From: Geobacillus jurassicus NBRC 107829
GTDB taxonomy: Bacteria; Bacillota; Bacilli; Bacillales; Anoxybacillaceae
Length of the DNA stretch: 64,000 nucleotides
NCBI RefSeq assembly: GCF_001544315.1
Contig: NZ_BCQG01000003.1
Location: 1-64,000 of the forward strand
Reading direction: 5' to 3'
Shown: piece after piece, positions 28,583-37,578 of the stretch
Layout of the letters: each line of letters opens with the position of its first letter
Position numbering within the stretch: position 1 is the stretch's first letter
Position numbers and translations under genes: made by a program
Notes under the pieces: model-generated
Told to the model about the DNA's origin: nothing
Databases searched by the model: none
Seen by the model: only the letters and a program-made list of their open reading frames with translations

Positions 28583-29307
28583 CCGTTCACCTCCGTCAAC
28601 TGCTCATTAAGCTCGTTCAGCACCTCGCCGATTTTTCGCTGGTGGATGATGGCGTCGGCGAGATCGTCCAGTTCGGTCGGCTCCCAATTGATGATCACGA
28701 GTTTTGCTCCGCTCCGTTTGGCGACAATCGGCAATTGATTGGCCGGGGACACCTGCAACGAAGAACCGAGCACAAGGAATAAGTCGGCGTGACGGGCCGC
28801 TTTCCATGCTTGGTCAATGGCTTTCTCCGGCAGCGGCTCGCCGAACAGCACGACCGACGGGCGTAGCGGGCCGCCGCACGCGCAGGTCAGCACGCCGCGC
28901 AAATAGATGCCGCTCGGCTCTTTCCGCCCGCATTGCTGGCAATGGACGGTGCGAAGCGAGCCGTGGAGTTCGATGACGCGCCGGCTGCCGGCTTCTTGGT
29001 GAAAGCCATCCACGTTTTGCGTTATGATCGTGTGGACGAGTCCGCGCCGCTCCCAATCGGCCAATAGGCGATGCCCGTCGTGCGGCTGACACTCCTGCAA
29101 CGTGCGAATGCGATATTGGTAAAACTCAACGAACGATTCACGGCGATGATGCAACGCCTCGACTGTGGCGAGCTCGCTTGGGTTAAAGCGCGCCCACAGC
29201 CCGGTGCGCGGCGAGCGGAAGTCGGGCAGCCCGCTTTCGGTCGACATGCCAGCGCCGGTCAGCACGACCGTCCGGCGTGAAGCTGCTAGCCATGAAGCGA
29301 TGGTCAT
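28579..29307 (-). CDS. cobB: Sir2-family NAD-dependent protein deacylase
   Basis: A 242-residue sirtuin. NAD-binding motifs are TGAGMSTESGLPDFRS and TQNVDGFHQEAG, with the catalytic His in VIELHGSL. The zinc-binding Cys set is CQQCG and CACGG. It removes acetyl or acyl groups from protein lysines while consuming NAD. It is the first gene of a two-gene operon with the fructosamine kinase gene (4-nt overlap). AAGGAGGAAAAAAGC precedes the start. Confidence 0.93.
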   Translation of the reverse strand: MTIASWLAASRRTVVLTGAGMSTESGLPDFRSPRTGLWARFNPSELATVEALHHRRESFVEFYQYRIRTLQECQPHDGHRLLADWERRGLVHTIITQNVDGFHQEAGSRRVIELHGSLRTVHCQQCGRKEPSGIYLRGVLTCACGGPLRPSVVLFGEPLPEKAIDQAWKAARHADLFLVLGSSLQVSPANQLPIVAKRSGAKLVIINWEPTELDDLADAIIHQRKIGEVLNELNEQLTEVNG

Positions 29308-29443
29308 GCTTTTTTCCTCCTTATGTTAATGTGCGTCCAATCCTTCTTGCGTTTCAGCAAAAGGATGAATCCAATGAGAAGTTCGACAATCATTTTGCTT
29401 TTCCTTTCCGTCCATTTCCATTATGATAAAAGAGGAGGAAAAA

Positions 29444-30016
29444 ATGGACAAGGGGGTAAGAAACATGAGCAAAAAAGTGTTGATCATTACCGGCGATGCT
29501 GTTGAGGCGCTTGAAGTGTATTATCCGTATTATCGCTTGCTCGAAGAGGGACATGAAGTCACGATTGCCGCGCCGAAGAAAAAGAAACTGCACACGGTCG
29601 TTCATGATTTTGCCGACTGGGATACGTATGTGGAAAAGCAAGGCTATTTGATCGACGCTCATGCATCGTTTGCCGAGGTTGACCCGGCGCAATACGACGG
29701 ATTGGTCATCCCAGGCGGGCGCGCGCCGGAATACATCCGCCTCGATGAGAACGTGCAGCGCATCGTCCGCCATTTCTTTGAAGCGAATAAGCCGATTGCC
29801 GCGATTTGCCACGCTTCACTTATTTTTGAAACGATGCCGGATGTGCTGAAAGGCCGGAGCTTGACGGCGTATATCGCCTGCAAGCCAGGGGTTGAGGCGC
29901 TCGGAGCGACGTATGTGTCCGACAACACGGTCCATGTTGACGGCAACCTTGTCTCCGCCCATGCGTGGCCGGATTTGCCGGCGTTTATGCGCGAGTTTCT
30001 CCGGTTGCTTCAATAG
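29444..30016 (+). CDS. DJ-1/PfpI family protein
   Basis: About 183-190 residues of the DJ-1/PfpI superfamily, with the nucleophile-elbow Cys in IAAICHASL and the PGGRAPEY loop. Two starts are possible: ATG 29444 (AGAGGAGG upstream) and ATG 29465 (AAGGGGG upstream), the latter giving the usual MSKKVLIITGD N-terminus. Family members have been called proteases, chaperones or glyoxal/glycation-related hydrolases; the exact activity here is unknown. A link to protein glycation repair with the divergent fructosamine kinase gene is tempting but unproven. Confidence 0.87.
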   Translation: MDKGVRNMSKKVLIITGDAVEALEVYYPYYRLLEEGHEVTIAAPKKKKLHTVVHDFADWDTYVEKQGYLIDAHASFAEVDPAQYDGLVIPGGRAPEYIRLDENVQRIVRHFFEANKPIAAICHASLIFETMPDVLKGRSLTAYIACKPGVEALGATYVSDNTVHVDGNLVSAHAWPDLPAFMREFLRLLQ

Positions 30017-30018
30017 CC

Positions 30019-30055
30019 AAAAAGCGGTCTCCCTTTGGTTGAGGGGGACCGCTTT
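30019..30055 (+). terminator. Rho-independent terminator
   Basis: AAAAAGCGGTCTCCC (30019-30033) pairs with GGGGGACCGCTTTT (ending 30055). Confidence 0.85.
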
Positions 30056-30171
30056 TGCATGCAACAGGGCTTTGGGCGCGGCGGGCGGCGCTGTTTTTTC
30101 ATGGCCAAAGGTTCCCGCTTGTGATGGCGGGTTTTATTTTTGATTATGATGCCCGCCAAACGGCCCGGTCG

Positions 30172-31065
30172 TCATCCTGCGATATCCACTTGTTCCGCCT
30201 TTGCTTTCGGCATTTTCGTCGCCAAATAAACGCCGAATAAGACGACTGCACCACCGGCAAGCTGCGGGATAGACAGCGCACCGCCAAACAAAAACGTGAT
30301 GATGGCGGTAAACACGGCAATCAAATTCAAATATACGCCGGCATGGCTCGGGCCAACTTTTTGCACCGAGATGTTCCAAAACAAAAAAGAGAGAACGGAC
30401 GGAAACAGGAAAATATAGGCAACCCCGGCGAGCCCGGCTGCGCTTACGTGATCGGCCGGAAACGGATAAAAGAATGCGAACGGCCATAACAGCAGCAAGC
30501 TGAAAAAAACGGAGCACGTTGTCGCTGTAATCGGCGGAACGGGAAGCTTTTTGCCAATGATCGAATACAGCGCCCAGACGACGCCAGCCGCGAGCATCAT
30601 CAAATCACCGCGGTTGTAATCGCTTTGGAAGACGTGCGCCACGTGCCCGTCTGTTAAAATAAAGAGCACACCGGCGAGCGACAATAAAAAGCCGACGATA
30701 TTCGTTTTTGACAGCCGCTCGCGCAGCAATACATATGACAACACGACGATGATCGCCGGATTGAGCGAGTTGACGATCGCTGCGTTCATCGGTGACGTAT
30801 AGGCGAGCGCGCCGTATAAAAGCAAGTTGTAGCCGATGACGCCAAGCGCTCCGGACGCAGCGAGCGGCAGCCAATATTGTTTGATGACATCCCGGTAGCG
30901 CGGCCGCTCGAGCCAGTACGATACGGGCACCAACACGATAAAAGCGGCGCACCAGCGAATCAACGTCAGCCAAAATGGGCCCGTTTCCGCAATGACCGAC
31001 TTGCCGATGACGTAATTGCCGGCCCAAAACAAGTTGGCCAACACTAAAAGGAGTTTTTCTTTCAT
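30172..31065 (-). CDS. EamA/DMT-superfamily transporter
   Basis: A 297-residue integral membrane protein with ten hydrophobic segments arranged as two EamA repeats (about 1-135 and 150-290). The N-terminal FWAGNYVIGKS and the GYNLLLYGAL segment are typical of drug/metabolite exporters. The substrate is unknown. It is a single gene converging with the PfpI gene. The last residues are charged and cytoplasmic. Confidence 0.87.
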   Translation of the reverse strand: MKEKLLLVLANLFWAGNYVIGKSVIAETGPFWLTLIRWCAAFIVLVPVSYWLERPRYRDVIKQYWLPLAASGALGVIGYNLLLYGALAYTSPMNAAIVNSLNPAIIVVLSYVLLRERLSKTNIVGFLLSLAGVLFILTDGHVAHVFQSDYNRGDLMMLAAGVVWALYSIIGKKLPVPPITATTCSVFFSLLLLWPFAFFYPFPADHVSAAGLAGVAYIFLFPSVLSFLFWNISVQKVGPSHAGVYLNLIAVFTAIITFLFGGALSIPQLAGGAVVLFGVYLATKMPKAKAEQVDIAG

Positions 31066-31484
31066 CTTCTTTCGCTCCCGTCTTGTGTTTTCCTGCTTTT
31101 TACTTTTACGCCGTTGCGCGTCCCATTTCCTTCTTTAGTTTTTTGTTGGCTTGTGTTTGACGTTTCTTTTTCGATGAGGCTATATAAGTTGCAATAAAGA
31201 ATTTCCGATTTTTCGTTTCTGTTTTGACCCCCATACAATTCGACTATGCTATAACATTGCGAGTGATCGGCTGGATGTAAAACAAAATTTCAATTTATAT
31301 AGTAAAGCCGTGTATTAGCGTTGATGCGGAAAGACAAATGACAAATTTACTGTGTATTCCAACTACATTTGGCCGTATTCCGTGTTTAGGGTTGTCTTTT
31401 TCCGGCTCATCGGATAACATTTGTACCGTAGGATCATTTATCATGAAAAATTAAGAAATATAGAAAAAAGGAAGGACGATCATT
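31066..31484. other. Intergenic control region before malic enzyme
   Basis: A 419-bp AT-rich region with no credible gene. It contains a TGCTATAAC extended -10 at 31247-31255 with a TTGACC 20 nt upstream, and a weaker TTGTCT/GATAAC pair at 31392-31418. No riboswitch-like structure was recognised. Confidence 0.5.
31224..31255 (+). promoter_or_regulatory. Candidate promoter of malic enzyme gene
   Basis: TTGACC at 31224-31229 and an extended -10 TGC-TATAAC at 31247-31255. The 20-nt spacing is long, but the extended -10 can compensate. It would leave a leader of about 220 nt. Confidence 0.4.
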
Positions 31485-32918
31485 ATGGCATTACCAGGCG
31501 GGGCAGCAATGAACATTACGATCCGTCTCCAATTTGAAAAAGATATCGTCTCGTTCAGCGATATCGCCACAGCCATTGGCAAAGCGGGCGGAGATATTGT
31601 TGGGATTGACGTCATTTCGTCAAGCAAAGTGCATACGGTGCGCGACATCACCGTCAGCGCGCTCGATACGAAGCAATGCGATTTGATCATTGAGGCGCTG
31701 AAAAAAATTCAAGGCGTCAAAATCATCAACGTTTCTGACCGCACGTTTTTGATGCACATTGGGGGAAAAATTGAAACGAACTCGAAAATTCCAGTGAAAA
31801 CGCGCGATGACTTGTCGCGGGTGTATACGCCGGGCGTGGCGCGCGTCTGCACGGCGATTGCCGAAGATCCGCGCAAGGCGTATTCGCTGACGATTAAGCG
31901 GAATACAGTGGCGGTCGTATCGGACGGCACGGCGGTGCTCGGCCTCGGCGACATCGGCCCGTATGCAGCGATGCCTGTCATGGAAGGAAAAGCGATGCTG
32001 TTTAAGGAATTTGCCGGAGTGGATGCGTTCCCGATTTGCTTGAACACGAAAAATACGGAAGAGATCATTCAAATTGTGAAAGCGATTGCCCCAGCGTTCG
32101 GCGGCATTAACCTCGAAGACATTTCCGCTCCGCGCTGCTTTGAAATTGAAAAACGGCTGAAAGAAGAGCTTGACATACCGGTCTTTCATGATGACCAGCA
32201 CGGCACTGCCGTTGTATTGCTTGCGGGGTTGCTCAACGCGTTGAAAATCGTTGACAAAAAGCTCGAGGACATTAAAGTCGTCTTAACCGGCATTGGCGCG
32301 GCCGGCATCGCTTGCACGAAAATTTTGCTCGCGGCCGGCGTGCGCAACATCATCGGGGTCGATCGCCATGGCGCCATCCACCGCGATGAAACGTACGAAA
32401 ATCCGTACTGGCAAGAGTATGCGCAACTCACGAACCCGGATAATCTGAAAGGAAGCTTGTCGGACGTCATCGCCGGCGCAGATGTGTTCATCGGCGTTTC
32501 GGCTCCGGGCATTTTAAAAGTTGAGGACGTGAAAAAAATGGCGCGCGACCCGATCGTGTTTGCGATGGCCAACCCGATTCCGGAAATTGATCCGGAGCTG
32601 GCCGAGCCGTACGTGCGCGTCATGGCGACCGGGCGTTCTGATTATCCGAACCAAATCAACAACGTCCTTTGCTTCCCGGGCATTTTCCGTGGGGCGCTTG
32701 ACTGCCGTGCGAGAGAAATTAACGAGGAAATGAAGCTCGCCGCCGCGAAGGCGATCGCCTCTGTCGTGACGGAGGATGAATTGAACGAAACGTACATCAT
32801 CCCAAGCGTCTTCAACAGCAAAGTCGTCGAACGCGTCAGACAAGCGGTCATCGAGGCGGCCTACCGCACCGGCGTCGCCCGCAAAGACAACATCCCGGTC
32901 GGTGGGTATACAGGGTAG
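31485..32918 (+). CDS. NAD(P)-dependent malic enzyme with N-terminal ACT domain
   Basis: A 477-residue malic enzyme. Residues about 10-85 form an ACT regulatory domain ([33 protein letters not shown]). The catalytic part has [31 protein letters not shown], the metal-binding FHDDQHGTA and the nucleotide motif [16 protein letters not shown]. It decarboxylates malate to pyruvate. Many short bacterial malic enzymes lack the ACT domain, so amino acid or other ligand control is suggested. AAGGAAGGA lies 8 nt before the ATG. It could supply the pyruvate that the beta-alanine aminotransferase uses, but that link is speculative. Confidence 0.93.
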   Translation: MALPGGAAMNITIRLQFEKDIVSFSDIATAIGKAGGDIVGIDVISSSKVHTVRDITVSALDTKQCDLIIEALKKIQGVKIINVSDRTFLMHIGGKIETNSKIPVKTRDDLSRVYTPGVARVCTAIAEDPRKAYSLTIKRNTVAVVSDGTAVLGLGDIGPYAAMPVMEGKAMLFKEFAGVDAFPICLNTKNTEEIIQIVKAIAPAFGGINLEDISAPRCFEIEKRLKEELDIPVFHDDQHGTAVVLLAGLLNALKIVDKKLEDIKVVLTGIGAAGIACTKILLAAGVRNIIGVDRHGAIHRDETYENPYWQEYAQLTNPDNLKGSLSDVIAGADVFIGVSAPGILKVEDVKKMARDPIVFAMANPIPEIDPELAEPYVRVMATGRSDYPNQINNVLCFPGIFRGALDCRAREINEEMKLAAAKAIASVVTEDELNETYIIPSVFNSKVVERVRQAVIEAAYRTGVARKDNIPVGGYTG

Positions 32919-32946
32919 TCACACGTCCATACGGTTTGGCTGATGG

Positions 32947-32980
32947 ACGGCTTTCTCCAAGTTGGGGAAGGCCGTTTCTG
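32947..32980 (+). terminator. Terminator of malic enzyme gene
   Basis: ACGGCTTTCTCC (32947-32958) pairs with GGGGAAGGCCGT (32964-32975) including G-T pairs; TTC follows. Confidence 0.55.
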
Positions 32981-33137
32981 CATATCGCCGCTTCGCGCGA
33001 AGGAGATGGAAAAGCAACGGTTCGGGAGTTTTGACTATGATCGAACAATACTTTCGAAAAATAAACGAACGTCGAGAAGTATAAAGAACGAATTCCGTCA
33101 TTGATCGGTGGACATCAACAATAATGGATCATGATAG

Positions 33138-33170
33138 AAGCTGGGGCTTAAAGCCGCCAGCTTTTTTTAT
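33138..33170 (+). terminator. Orphan rho-independent terminator
   Basis: AAGCTGG (33138-33144) and CCAGCTT (33157-33163), with an inner GGCTT..AAGCC stem, then a run of T. No gene lies directly upstream. Confidence 0.75.
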
Positions 33171-33455
33171 AACAGATTTTTGATTGTCCTTGCTGTTTTG
33201 TAACATAGCTGTAACAATTGTTAAACGAAATAGTCCGAATCAATGGTTGTCAACCCTCTTTTAGCAAGAAAAATATAGATGGCAAGAATAGCAGAGGAAA
33301 AAAAGGAATGAAACGTGGTGAAAGGATGGGCGTTCCAATCGTTGCAGCTACAGCGATGAATGCCCATCTGGCAATGAAAACAAGCGCATGTTTTGCCGGC
33401 TGTTGCCAAGCAGAGCTTTTTTCCATTTTAGCCCAAAAATATTACAAAAAACCCG

Positions 33456-33464
33456 TGTTATAAT
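33456..33464 (+). promoter_or_regulatory. Extended -10 promoter of the CAP-domain gene
   Basis: TGTTATAAT is a perfect extended -10 (TGn-TATAAT). The start near 33471 gives a leader of about 110 nt that includes a GGAAC..GTTCC stem (33480-33498). Confidence 0.55.
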
Positions 33465-33581
33465 GGGGACGCAGGCAAGGGAACAACGAAACCGTTCCTC
33501 TTCGAATCTCATCGTGTAGGCATGACTGACGGACGCAATATCTCTGAAACTTTCAAATAGAGGATACAAGGAGGAATTCCG

Positions 33582-34322
33582 ATGAAGAAAAAAACGTTAG
33601 CAACGATCGCCGCTTCGGTCGCGCTCGTCGGCGTTTCATTTGCCGCGACAACGAAAACGGAAGCAGCAGGGACGACGTGCCCGACAGCGAACGCGTATCA
33701 AGTAAAATATGTAAGCACAAACATTCAAGATTTCGAGAAATGGTTGAAACAATACTTCCCGTTTGTTTCGTTCCAATCGGCAAAACCGGCAGTGCAGCAA
33801 CCAGCGGCAAAACAACCGGCGGTAGCGAAACCGCAAGCCCCGGCAACGGTAAAACAGCCAGCGGCAAAACCAACCGCCAATGCGCAAGCACCGGCGAAAA
33901 CGCCAGCGACGGCACCAACAGCAGCGTCGCAAAAAGCAACTGGCTTAAACGCCTATGAGCAACAAGTCGTTGAGCTGACGAACAAAGAACGGGCGAAATA
34001 CGGCTTGCCGCCGCTTCAAGTTGACTTGGCCCTCAGCAAAGTCGCCCGTGAAAAATCGCGCGACATGGCGGTAAACAACTACTTCTCGCACAACAGCCCG
34101 ACATATGGTTCTCCATTTGAGATGATGAAAAAATTCGGCATTTCGTACACAGCGGCTGGGGAAAATATCGCCAAAGGCCAACGCACACCGCAAGAAGTCG
34201 TCAATGCGTGGATGAACAGCGAAGGCCATCGCGCGAATATTTTGAACAAAAACTTTACGCACATCGGCGTTGGTTTTGAAGAAAATGGCTATATTTGGAC
34301 GCAGCAATTTATTCGCAAGTAA
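33582..34322 (+). CDS. Secreted CAP-domain (SCP/PR1) protein, YkwD-like
   Basis: A 246-residue exported protein. A signal peptide (MKKKTLATIAASVALVGVSFA, cleavage near residue 28) leads into a short conserved block (CPTANAYQVKYVS..EKWLKQYFPF). A Pro/Ala/Lys/Gln-rich low-complexity linker follows (about 65-120), then the CAP domain (125-246) with EQQVVELTNKERAKYGLPPL, FSHNSPTYG and AGENIAKGQRTPQEVVNAWMNS. Homologues include YkwD and spore-associated CAP proteins of Bacillus. AAGGAGGAATTCCG gives a strong start. The exact biochemical role is unknown. Confidence 0.9.
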   Translation: MKKKTLATIAASVALVGVSFAATTKTEAAGTTCPTANAYQVKYVSTNIQDFEKWLKQYFPFVSFQSAKPAVQQPAAKQPAVAKPQAPATVKQPAAKPTANAQAPAKTPATAPTAASQKATGLNAYEQQVVELTNKERAKYGLPPLQVDLALSKVAREKSRDMAVNNYFSHNSPTYGSPFEMMKKFGISYTAAGENIAKGQRTPQEVVNAWMNSEGHRANILNKNFTHIGVGFEENGYIWTQQFIRK

Positions 34323-34346
34323 GAGGCAAAATAGACGTAAGTCGTC

Positions 34347-34378
34347 CTGTCCATCAGCAAGATGGGCAGGTTTTTTTA
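34347..34378 (+). terminator. Rho-independent terminator
   Basis: CCTGTCCATC (34347-34356) pairs with GATGGGCAGG (34362-34371), followed by seven T. Confidence 0.9.
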
Positions 34379-34464
34379 TTTGAAAAATATTTCTCCGATC
34401 CTCTATAAAAATATGATATAATTTCCAAAGAAATTCGAAAGACGAAAGATTAGGAGGACAGCGG

Positions 34465-35733
34465 ATGCGAATACGTGATTGGGACCGCAACCTAAAAGTG
34501 CGCCTGTTTGGCGAGGCGCTCATGAATACGACCTTCTGGATGTTTTTTCCCTTTATGTCGATTTATTTTGCCGATGCCTTTGGCACAGAGACAGCGGGGC
34601 TGCTGATGATCGCTTCACAATTGTTTTCTGTCATTGCCAACTTGATGGGCGGCTATTGCGCCGATATGTTCGGACGCAAGCGGATGATGGTATTGTCCGC
34701 CTACGGTCAGGGGGCGGCGTTTTTCGTTTTCGCTTTGGCCAGCTCCCCATGGTGGTCGTCGCCGTTTGTCGGCTTTCTTTGCTTTACGTTCGCGGGCATT
34801 TGCGGGGCGTTTTATTGGCCGGCGAGCCAGGCGATGGTGGCGGATGTCGTGCCGGAACGAGATCGGAATCATGTTTTTGCCGTGTTTTACACATCCATCA
34901 ATATTTCTGTTGTCATCGGACCGATTGTTGGCGGCCTTCTTTATGCTGAGCATCGGTTTGCCTTATTGCTTTTGGCCGCATGTTCGTGTTTTGTGATGGC
35001 AATGTTGCTGGCCAAACAGTTACGCGAAACCGCGCCGCTCGCTGAGGTGGGCAGGGGGGATAGCGGGACGACGTGGCGGTCTTTTTTGCGCACACAGCTC
35101 GAGCAATATATGGTCATTGTCCGTGATCGTGTCTTTTTCTTGTTTCTTGTTGCTGGGGTGTTGGTGGCGCAAACGTTTATGCAACTGGATTTGTTAATTC
35201 CATTGTATACAAAAGAAACAGTCGGAGCCGAAACGTTGGGGGGATGGACGGTTGACGGCACGAGTGCCTTTGGCTGGCTGATTGCCGAAAACGGTCTGTT
35301 GGTCGCGCTATGCACGGTGGCTGTGACGCGTTGGATGTCCCGCTATTCGGAGCAGCAGGCGTTTGTTGGTTCATCCGTCTTATACGGCATTTCGATGTGG
35401 CTGTTTAGCCAAACGTCCTCGCTGCTTGGATTGATGGCGGTTATGGCGCTGTTCACGTTGGCTGAGCTGATGACGGCCGGTTTGCAGCAGTCGTTTGTGA
35501 CGAAACTGGCGCCGGAGGAGATGCGCGGCCAGTATTTTGCCGCCGCCAGCCTCCGCTTTACGATTGGGCGGATGTTGGCGCCGCTGTCGCTTGCGGCGGC
35601 GGCATGGATCGGCTATGCATGGACATTTGTTAGCCTTGGGATGTTGGCGCTGGCCAGTGCGGCATTGTATGCATGGATGTTCCGGCAAGCCGGGCGGCGA
35701 ATAGAGCGATCGAACGTTTCGTTTTCACGGTAA
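34465..35733 (+). CDS. MFS transporter (YttB/multidrug type)
   Basis: A 422-residue major facilitator with 12 hydrophobic segments. The MFS loop motif after TM2 is GGYCADMFGRKRMMV, and the TM5-like segment is NISVVIGPIVGGLLY. The start at 34465 follows TTAGGAGGACAGCGG. The family context suggests efflux of drugs or small metabolites; no substrate can be read from the sequence. It is a single gene. Confidence 0.87.
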   Translation: MRIRDWDRNLKVRLFGEALMNTTFWMFFPFMSIYFADAFGTETAGLLMIASQLFSVIANLMGGYCADMFGRKRMMVLSAYGQGAAFFVFALASSPWWSSPFVGFLCFTFAGICGAFYWPASQAMVADVVPERDRNHVFAVFYTSINISVVIGPIVGGLLYAEHRFALLLLAACSCFVMAMLLAKQLRETAPLAEVGRGDSGTTWRSFLRTQLEQYMVIVRDRVFFLFLVAGVLVAQTFMQLDLLIPLYTKETVGAETLGGWTVDGTSAFGWLIAENGLLVALCTVAVTRWMSRYSEQQAFVGSSVLYGISMWLFSQTSSLLGLMAVMALFTLAELMTAGLQQSFVTKLAPEEMRGQYFAAASLRFTIGRMLAPLSLAAAAWIGYAWTFVSLGMLALASAALYAWMFRQAGRRIERSNVSFSR

Positions 35734-35775
35734 CGGGAGCAGTGCAAACGGCTATCCGTTTTTCGCTCAGGCGGG

Positions 35776-35781
35776 TATAAT
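35776..35781 (+). promoter_or_regulatory. Candidate -10 (TATAAT)
   Basis: A consensus -10 upstream of the TcaA-like gene, without a clear -35. Confidence 0.35.
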
Positions 35782-35869
35782 AAAAAGCGCACCGTTGTTC
35801 GTGTAACATATATTCCCTGTCTCTGACATAAAGTGGAACTAGACAGCGAGAAGGAGAGGGGAAGCGCTC

Positions 35870-36619
35870 ATGAAACCGCGCGTGTTCGAACCGGATGCAA
35901 TTGAGGGGGAAACGGGAAGCCGCGGCGGTCAGAACGGCGCCGCGGCGTTGGCGCGCAGCGAAAAGAGGCAGCAGGCGCGCGTTTTGTCTCGGGAAAAGAG
36001 GAGAAAAAAGCAATACCGTCTCATCGGCTGGCTGCTTGTCGCCATCGTCGTTCTGTGGGGAGCGGGTGCGCTTCTTTGGGGCGGATACGGGGCGTTGAAA
36101 ACGGCAGCCAGCCGCGAAATCGCTATTATGCGTTTAAAAGATGCAATCGAAGACCGCGATGCTGCCGCCTTGCAGGCGATGCTGCGGGTGACGGGGGAGA
36201 CAGTGCCGATCAACGCAAAAACGTTGGCGCCGTTGTTCGCGTATGTGGAACGGCACCCAGAGGCGTATGAACAGCTGGATCGGGAGTTTGCCCGCCAGCG
36301 CAAGAACGGCCACGTGTATATTAAAGGATTGACATCTCACCCGCCGGTGTTTACGATTCACGTGTTTGAGGACCGGTACGTGTTTGAGCCGACTCTCTAT
36401 TTTCTCCATGTGCGTCTTGATGATCCGGAGGCGTCGTTTGTTGTTAACGGGGTAAAAACGGAAGGAGAAGCGACGAAAGATCCATTTGTCAAAAAAATCG
36501 GCCCGTATTTGTCGGGCGCATACAGTGTGACCGTCGTCCATCCAGACGAGAAAAAGAAAACGATCCGCGTTGAGCTGTTTGGCGGCGCCCGCGTCCATGA
36601 AGTGGATGTCACGAAATGA
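35870..36619 (+). CDS. TcaA/YvbJ-like single-pass membrane protein lacking the zinc ribbon
   Basis: A 249-residue type II membrane protein. A basic cytoplasmic N-terminus (1-48) is followed by one transmembrane helix (about 50-72) and an extracytoplasmic region. That region begins with an NTF2-like stretch (RLKDAIEDRDAAALQAM) and ends with a domain resembling the second domain of TcaA (FVVNGVKTEG, DPFVKKIGPYLSGAYSVTVVH). The usual N-terminal zinc ribbon is missing. TcaA-type proteins affect cell-envelope stress and glycopeptide sensitivity in staphylococci; a similar role here is inference. Its 3' end overlaps the convergent SIMPL gene by 11 bp. Confidence 0.65.
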   Translation: MKPRVFEPDAIEGETGSRGGQNGAAALARSEKRQQARVLSREKRRKKQYRLIGWLLVAIVVLWGAGALLWGGYGALKTAASREIAIMRLKDAIEDRDAAALQAMLRVTGETVPINAKTLAPLFAYVERHPEAYEQLDREFARQRKNGHVYIKGLTSHPPVFTIHVFEDRYVFEPTLYFLHVRLDDPEASFVVNGVKTEGEATKDPFVKKIGPYLSGAYSVTVVHPDEKKKTIRVELFGGARVHEVDVTK

Positions 36620-37271
36620 ACGAATAGGCAAATGCCGCTTCCACGGCGGCGGTGATGACGACATCTTGCGTCTGCACAGGCGGCGCCCCTGAGGAAACAC
36701 TAAGAACAGCTGGACCGTATGGGGCTGGTCGGACGGATGGCTGTTCTTTCAGTTCAATCGGTGTGTCGTAAAGCGGCAATCCGAGAGCGCGGGCGATGGC
36801 TAACGCTTTTTCTTTGGCGTTTTTCACTGCCAATGCCAACGCCTGTTGGTAATAGGCTTGTTCGTTTGCCAAGCGGAACTCTAAGCCGCGGGCGAGGTTC
36901 GCTCCGTGGGCAACGGCCGCCTCGTAAATAGCGCCGGCTTTTTTTGTGTCGCGGACGGTGACTTCCAGCCAATGCTCGACTTCATAGCCGGATAAAGTGG
37001 TCGTTCCGTCATGATGCTCGTATTTTGGCTGGATGGAAAACGATGTCGTTTCGAGGTCTTCCGGTGGAATGCCAAGCTCCTTGAGCGCTTCTATGACTGC
37101 ATTGGTGCGTTTTGCATTGTCGGCGAGCGCCTCTTGAACGCGGACATGTTCGGTGCGCACGCCAAGCGCAATGAGGACGGTATCCGGTTTGGCGATGACT
37201 GTTCCTTGGCCGGTGACGATCAGCGCGGCGCGGGAAGCGGTAGGCGGTGCGGAGCGGTGCCATGGCTGCAT
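36609..37271 (-). CDS. SIMPL-domain (DUF541) protein
   Basis: A 220-residue SIMPL/DUF541 protein with the family N-terminal strand VTGQGTVIAKPDTVLIALGV and the C-terminal A-N-A-K-E-K-A-like helix (VKNAKEKALAIARALGLPL). Many homologues are exported, but no signal peptide is visible, so it is probably cytoplasmic or uses a different route. GAAGGAGGG on the minus strand precedes the ATG. A 42-codon gene lies just upstream in the same direction. The function of the family is poorly known; oxidative stress and signalling links have been proposed. Confidence 0.85.
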   Translation of the reverse strand: MQPWHRSAPPTASRAALIVTGQGTVIAKPDTVLIALGVRTEHVRVQEALADNAKRTNAVIEALKELGIPPEDLETTSFSIQPKYEHHDGTTTLSGYEVEHWLEVTVRDTKKAGAIYEAAVAHGANLARGLEFRLANEQAYYQQALALAVKNAKEKALAIARALGLPLYDTPIELKEQPSVRPAPYGPAVLSVSSGAPPVQTQDVVITAAVEAAFAYSFIS

Positions 37272-37291
37272 CCCATTCCCTCCTTCCGCTA

Positions 37292-37420
37292 TTAGGCGGC
37301 TTTTTTTTCATCGTCCGCCGCCCGCCAATAGTAGACGCGCGGCAGCCTGACATAGCACCAATATTCTTTCAATAGCGAGACCGCGACAAAGGAGACAAGC
37401 TGCCAATCGATCGCCTTCAT
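37292..37420 (-). CDS. Small protein, 42 aa, upstream of the SIMPL gene
   Basis: A 43-codon frame on the minus strand encodes MKAIDWQLVSFVAVSLLKEY, then aromatic- and Arg-rich sequence (CYVRLPRVYYWRAADD) and a Lys-rich end. AAAGGAGAAG sits 6-8 nt before the ATG, a good ribosome binding site. The N-terminal half could be a short membrane-associated helix. It ends 20 nt before the start of the SIMPL gene, which suggests co-transcription. No family is recognised. Confidence 0.6.
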   Translation of the reverse strand: MKAIDWQLVSFVAVSLLKEYWCYVRLPRVYYWRAADDEKKAA

Positions 37421-37543
37421 CCCGACTTCTCCTTTCGGTGGTTCCGTTTACTATAGCCTATTCGAAACAGCCATTGTCCTATGCGCATCGTCCGTTTGAC
37501 GATGAAACTTCCTTAGGTGTTTGTGCGTATGATGAGGTGGACA

Positions 37544-37552
37544 TGTTATAAT
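37544..37552 (+). promoter_or_regulatory. Extended -10 promoter of xpaC-telA
   Basis: TGTTATAAT matches TGn-TATAAT exactly and lies 27 nt before the start codon. Confidence 0.55.
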
Positions 37553-37578
37553 GGAAAAAAAGATGGAGAAAGGGATGG

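Larger units (their letters stand above)
32981..33581. other. Gene-poor spacer before the CAP-domain gene
   Basis: About 600 bp. It holds a strong orphan terminator (33138-33170) whose upstream gene is gone or very short, and an extended -10 promoter (33456-33464). No open frame here has both a ribosome binding site and a recognisable product. An 81-codon open frame at 33218-33463 looks like chance. Confidence 0.5.

Noticed and set aside
33218-33463. 81-codon open frame upstream of the CAP-domain gene
   Set aside because: There is no ribosome binding site, the composition is random-looking, and it runs through the promoter of the next gene.
33465-33581. Possible cyclic-dinucleotide riboswitch in the leader of the CAP-domain gene
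   Set aside because: GGACGCA-like pieces recall the GEMM motif, but the conserved order and the second hairpin do not fit.
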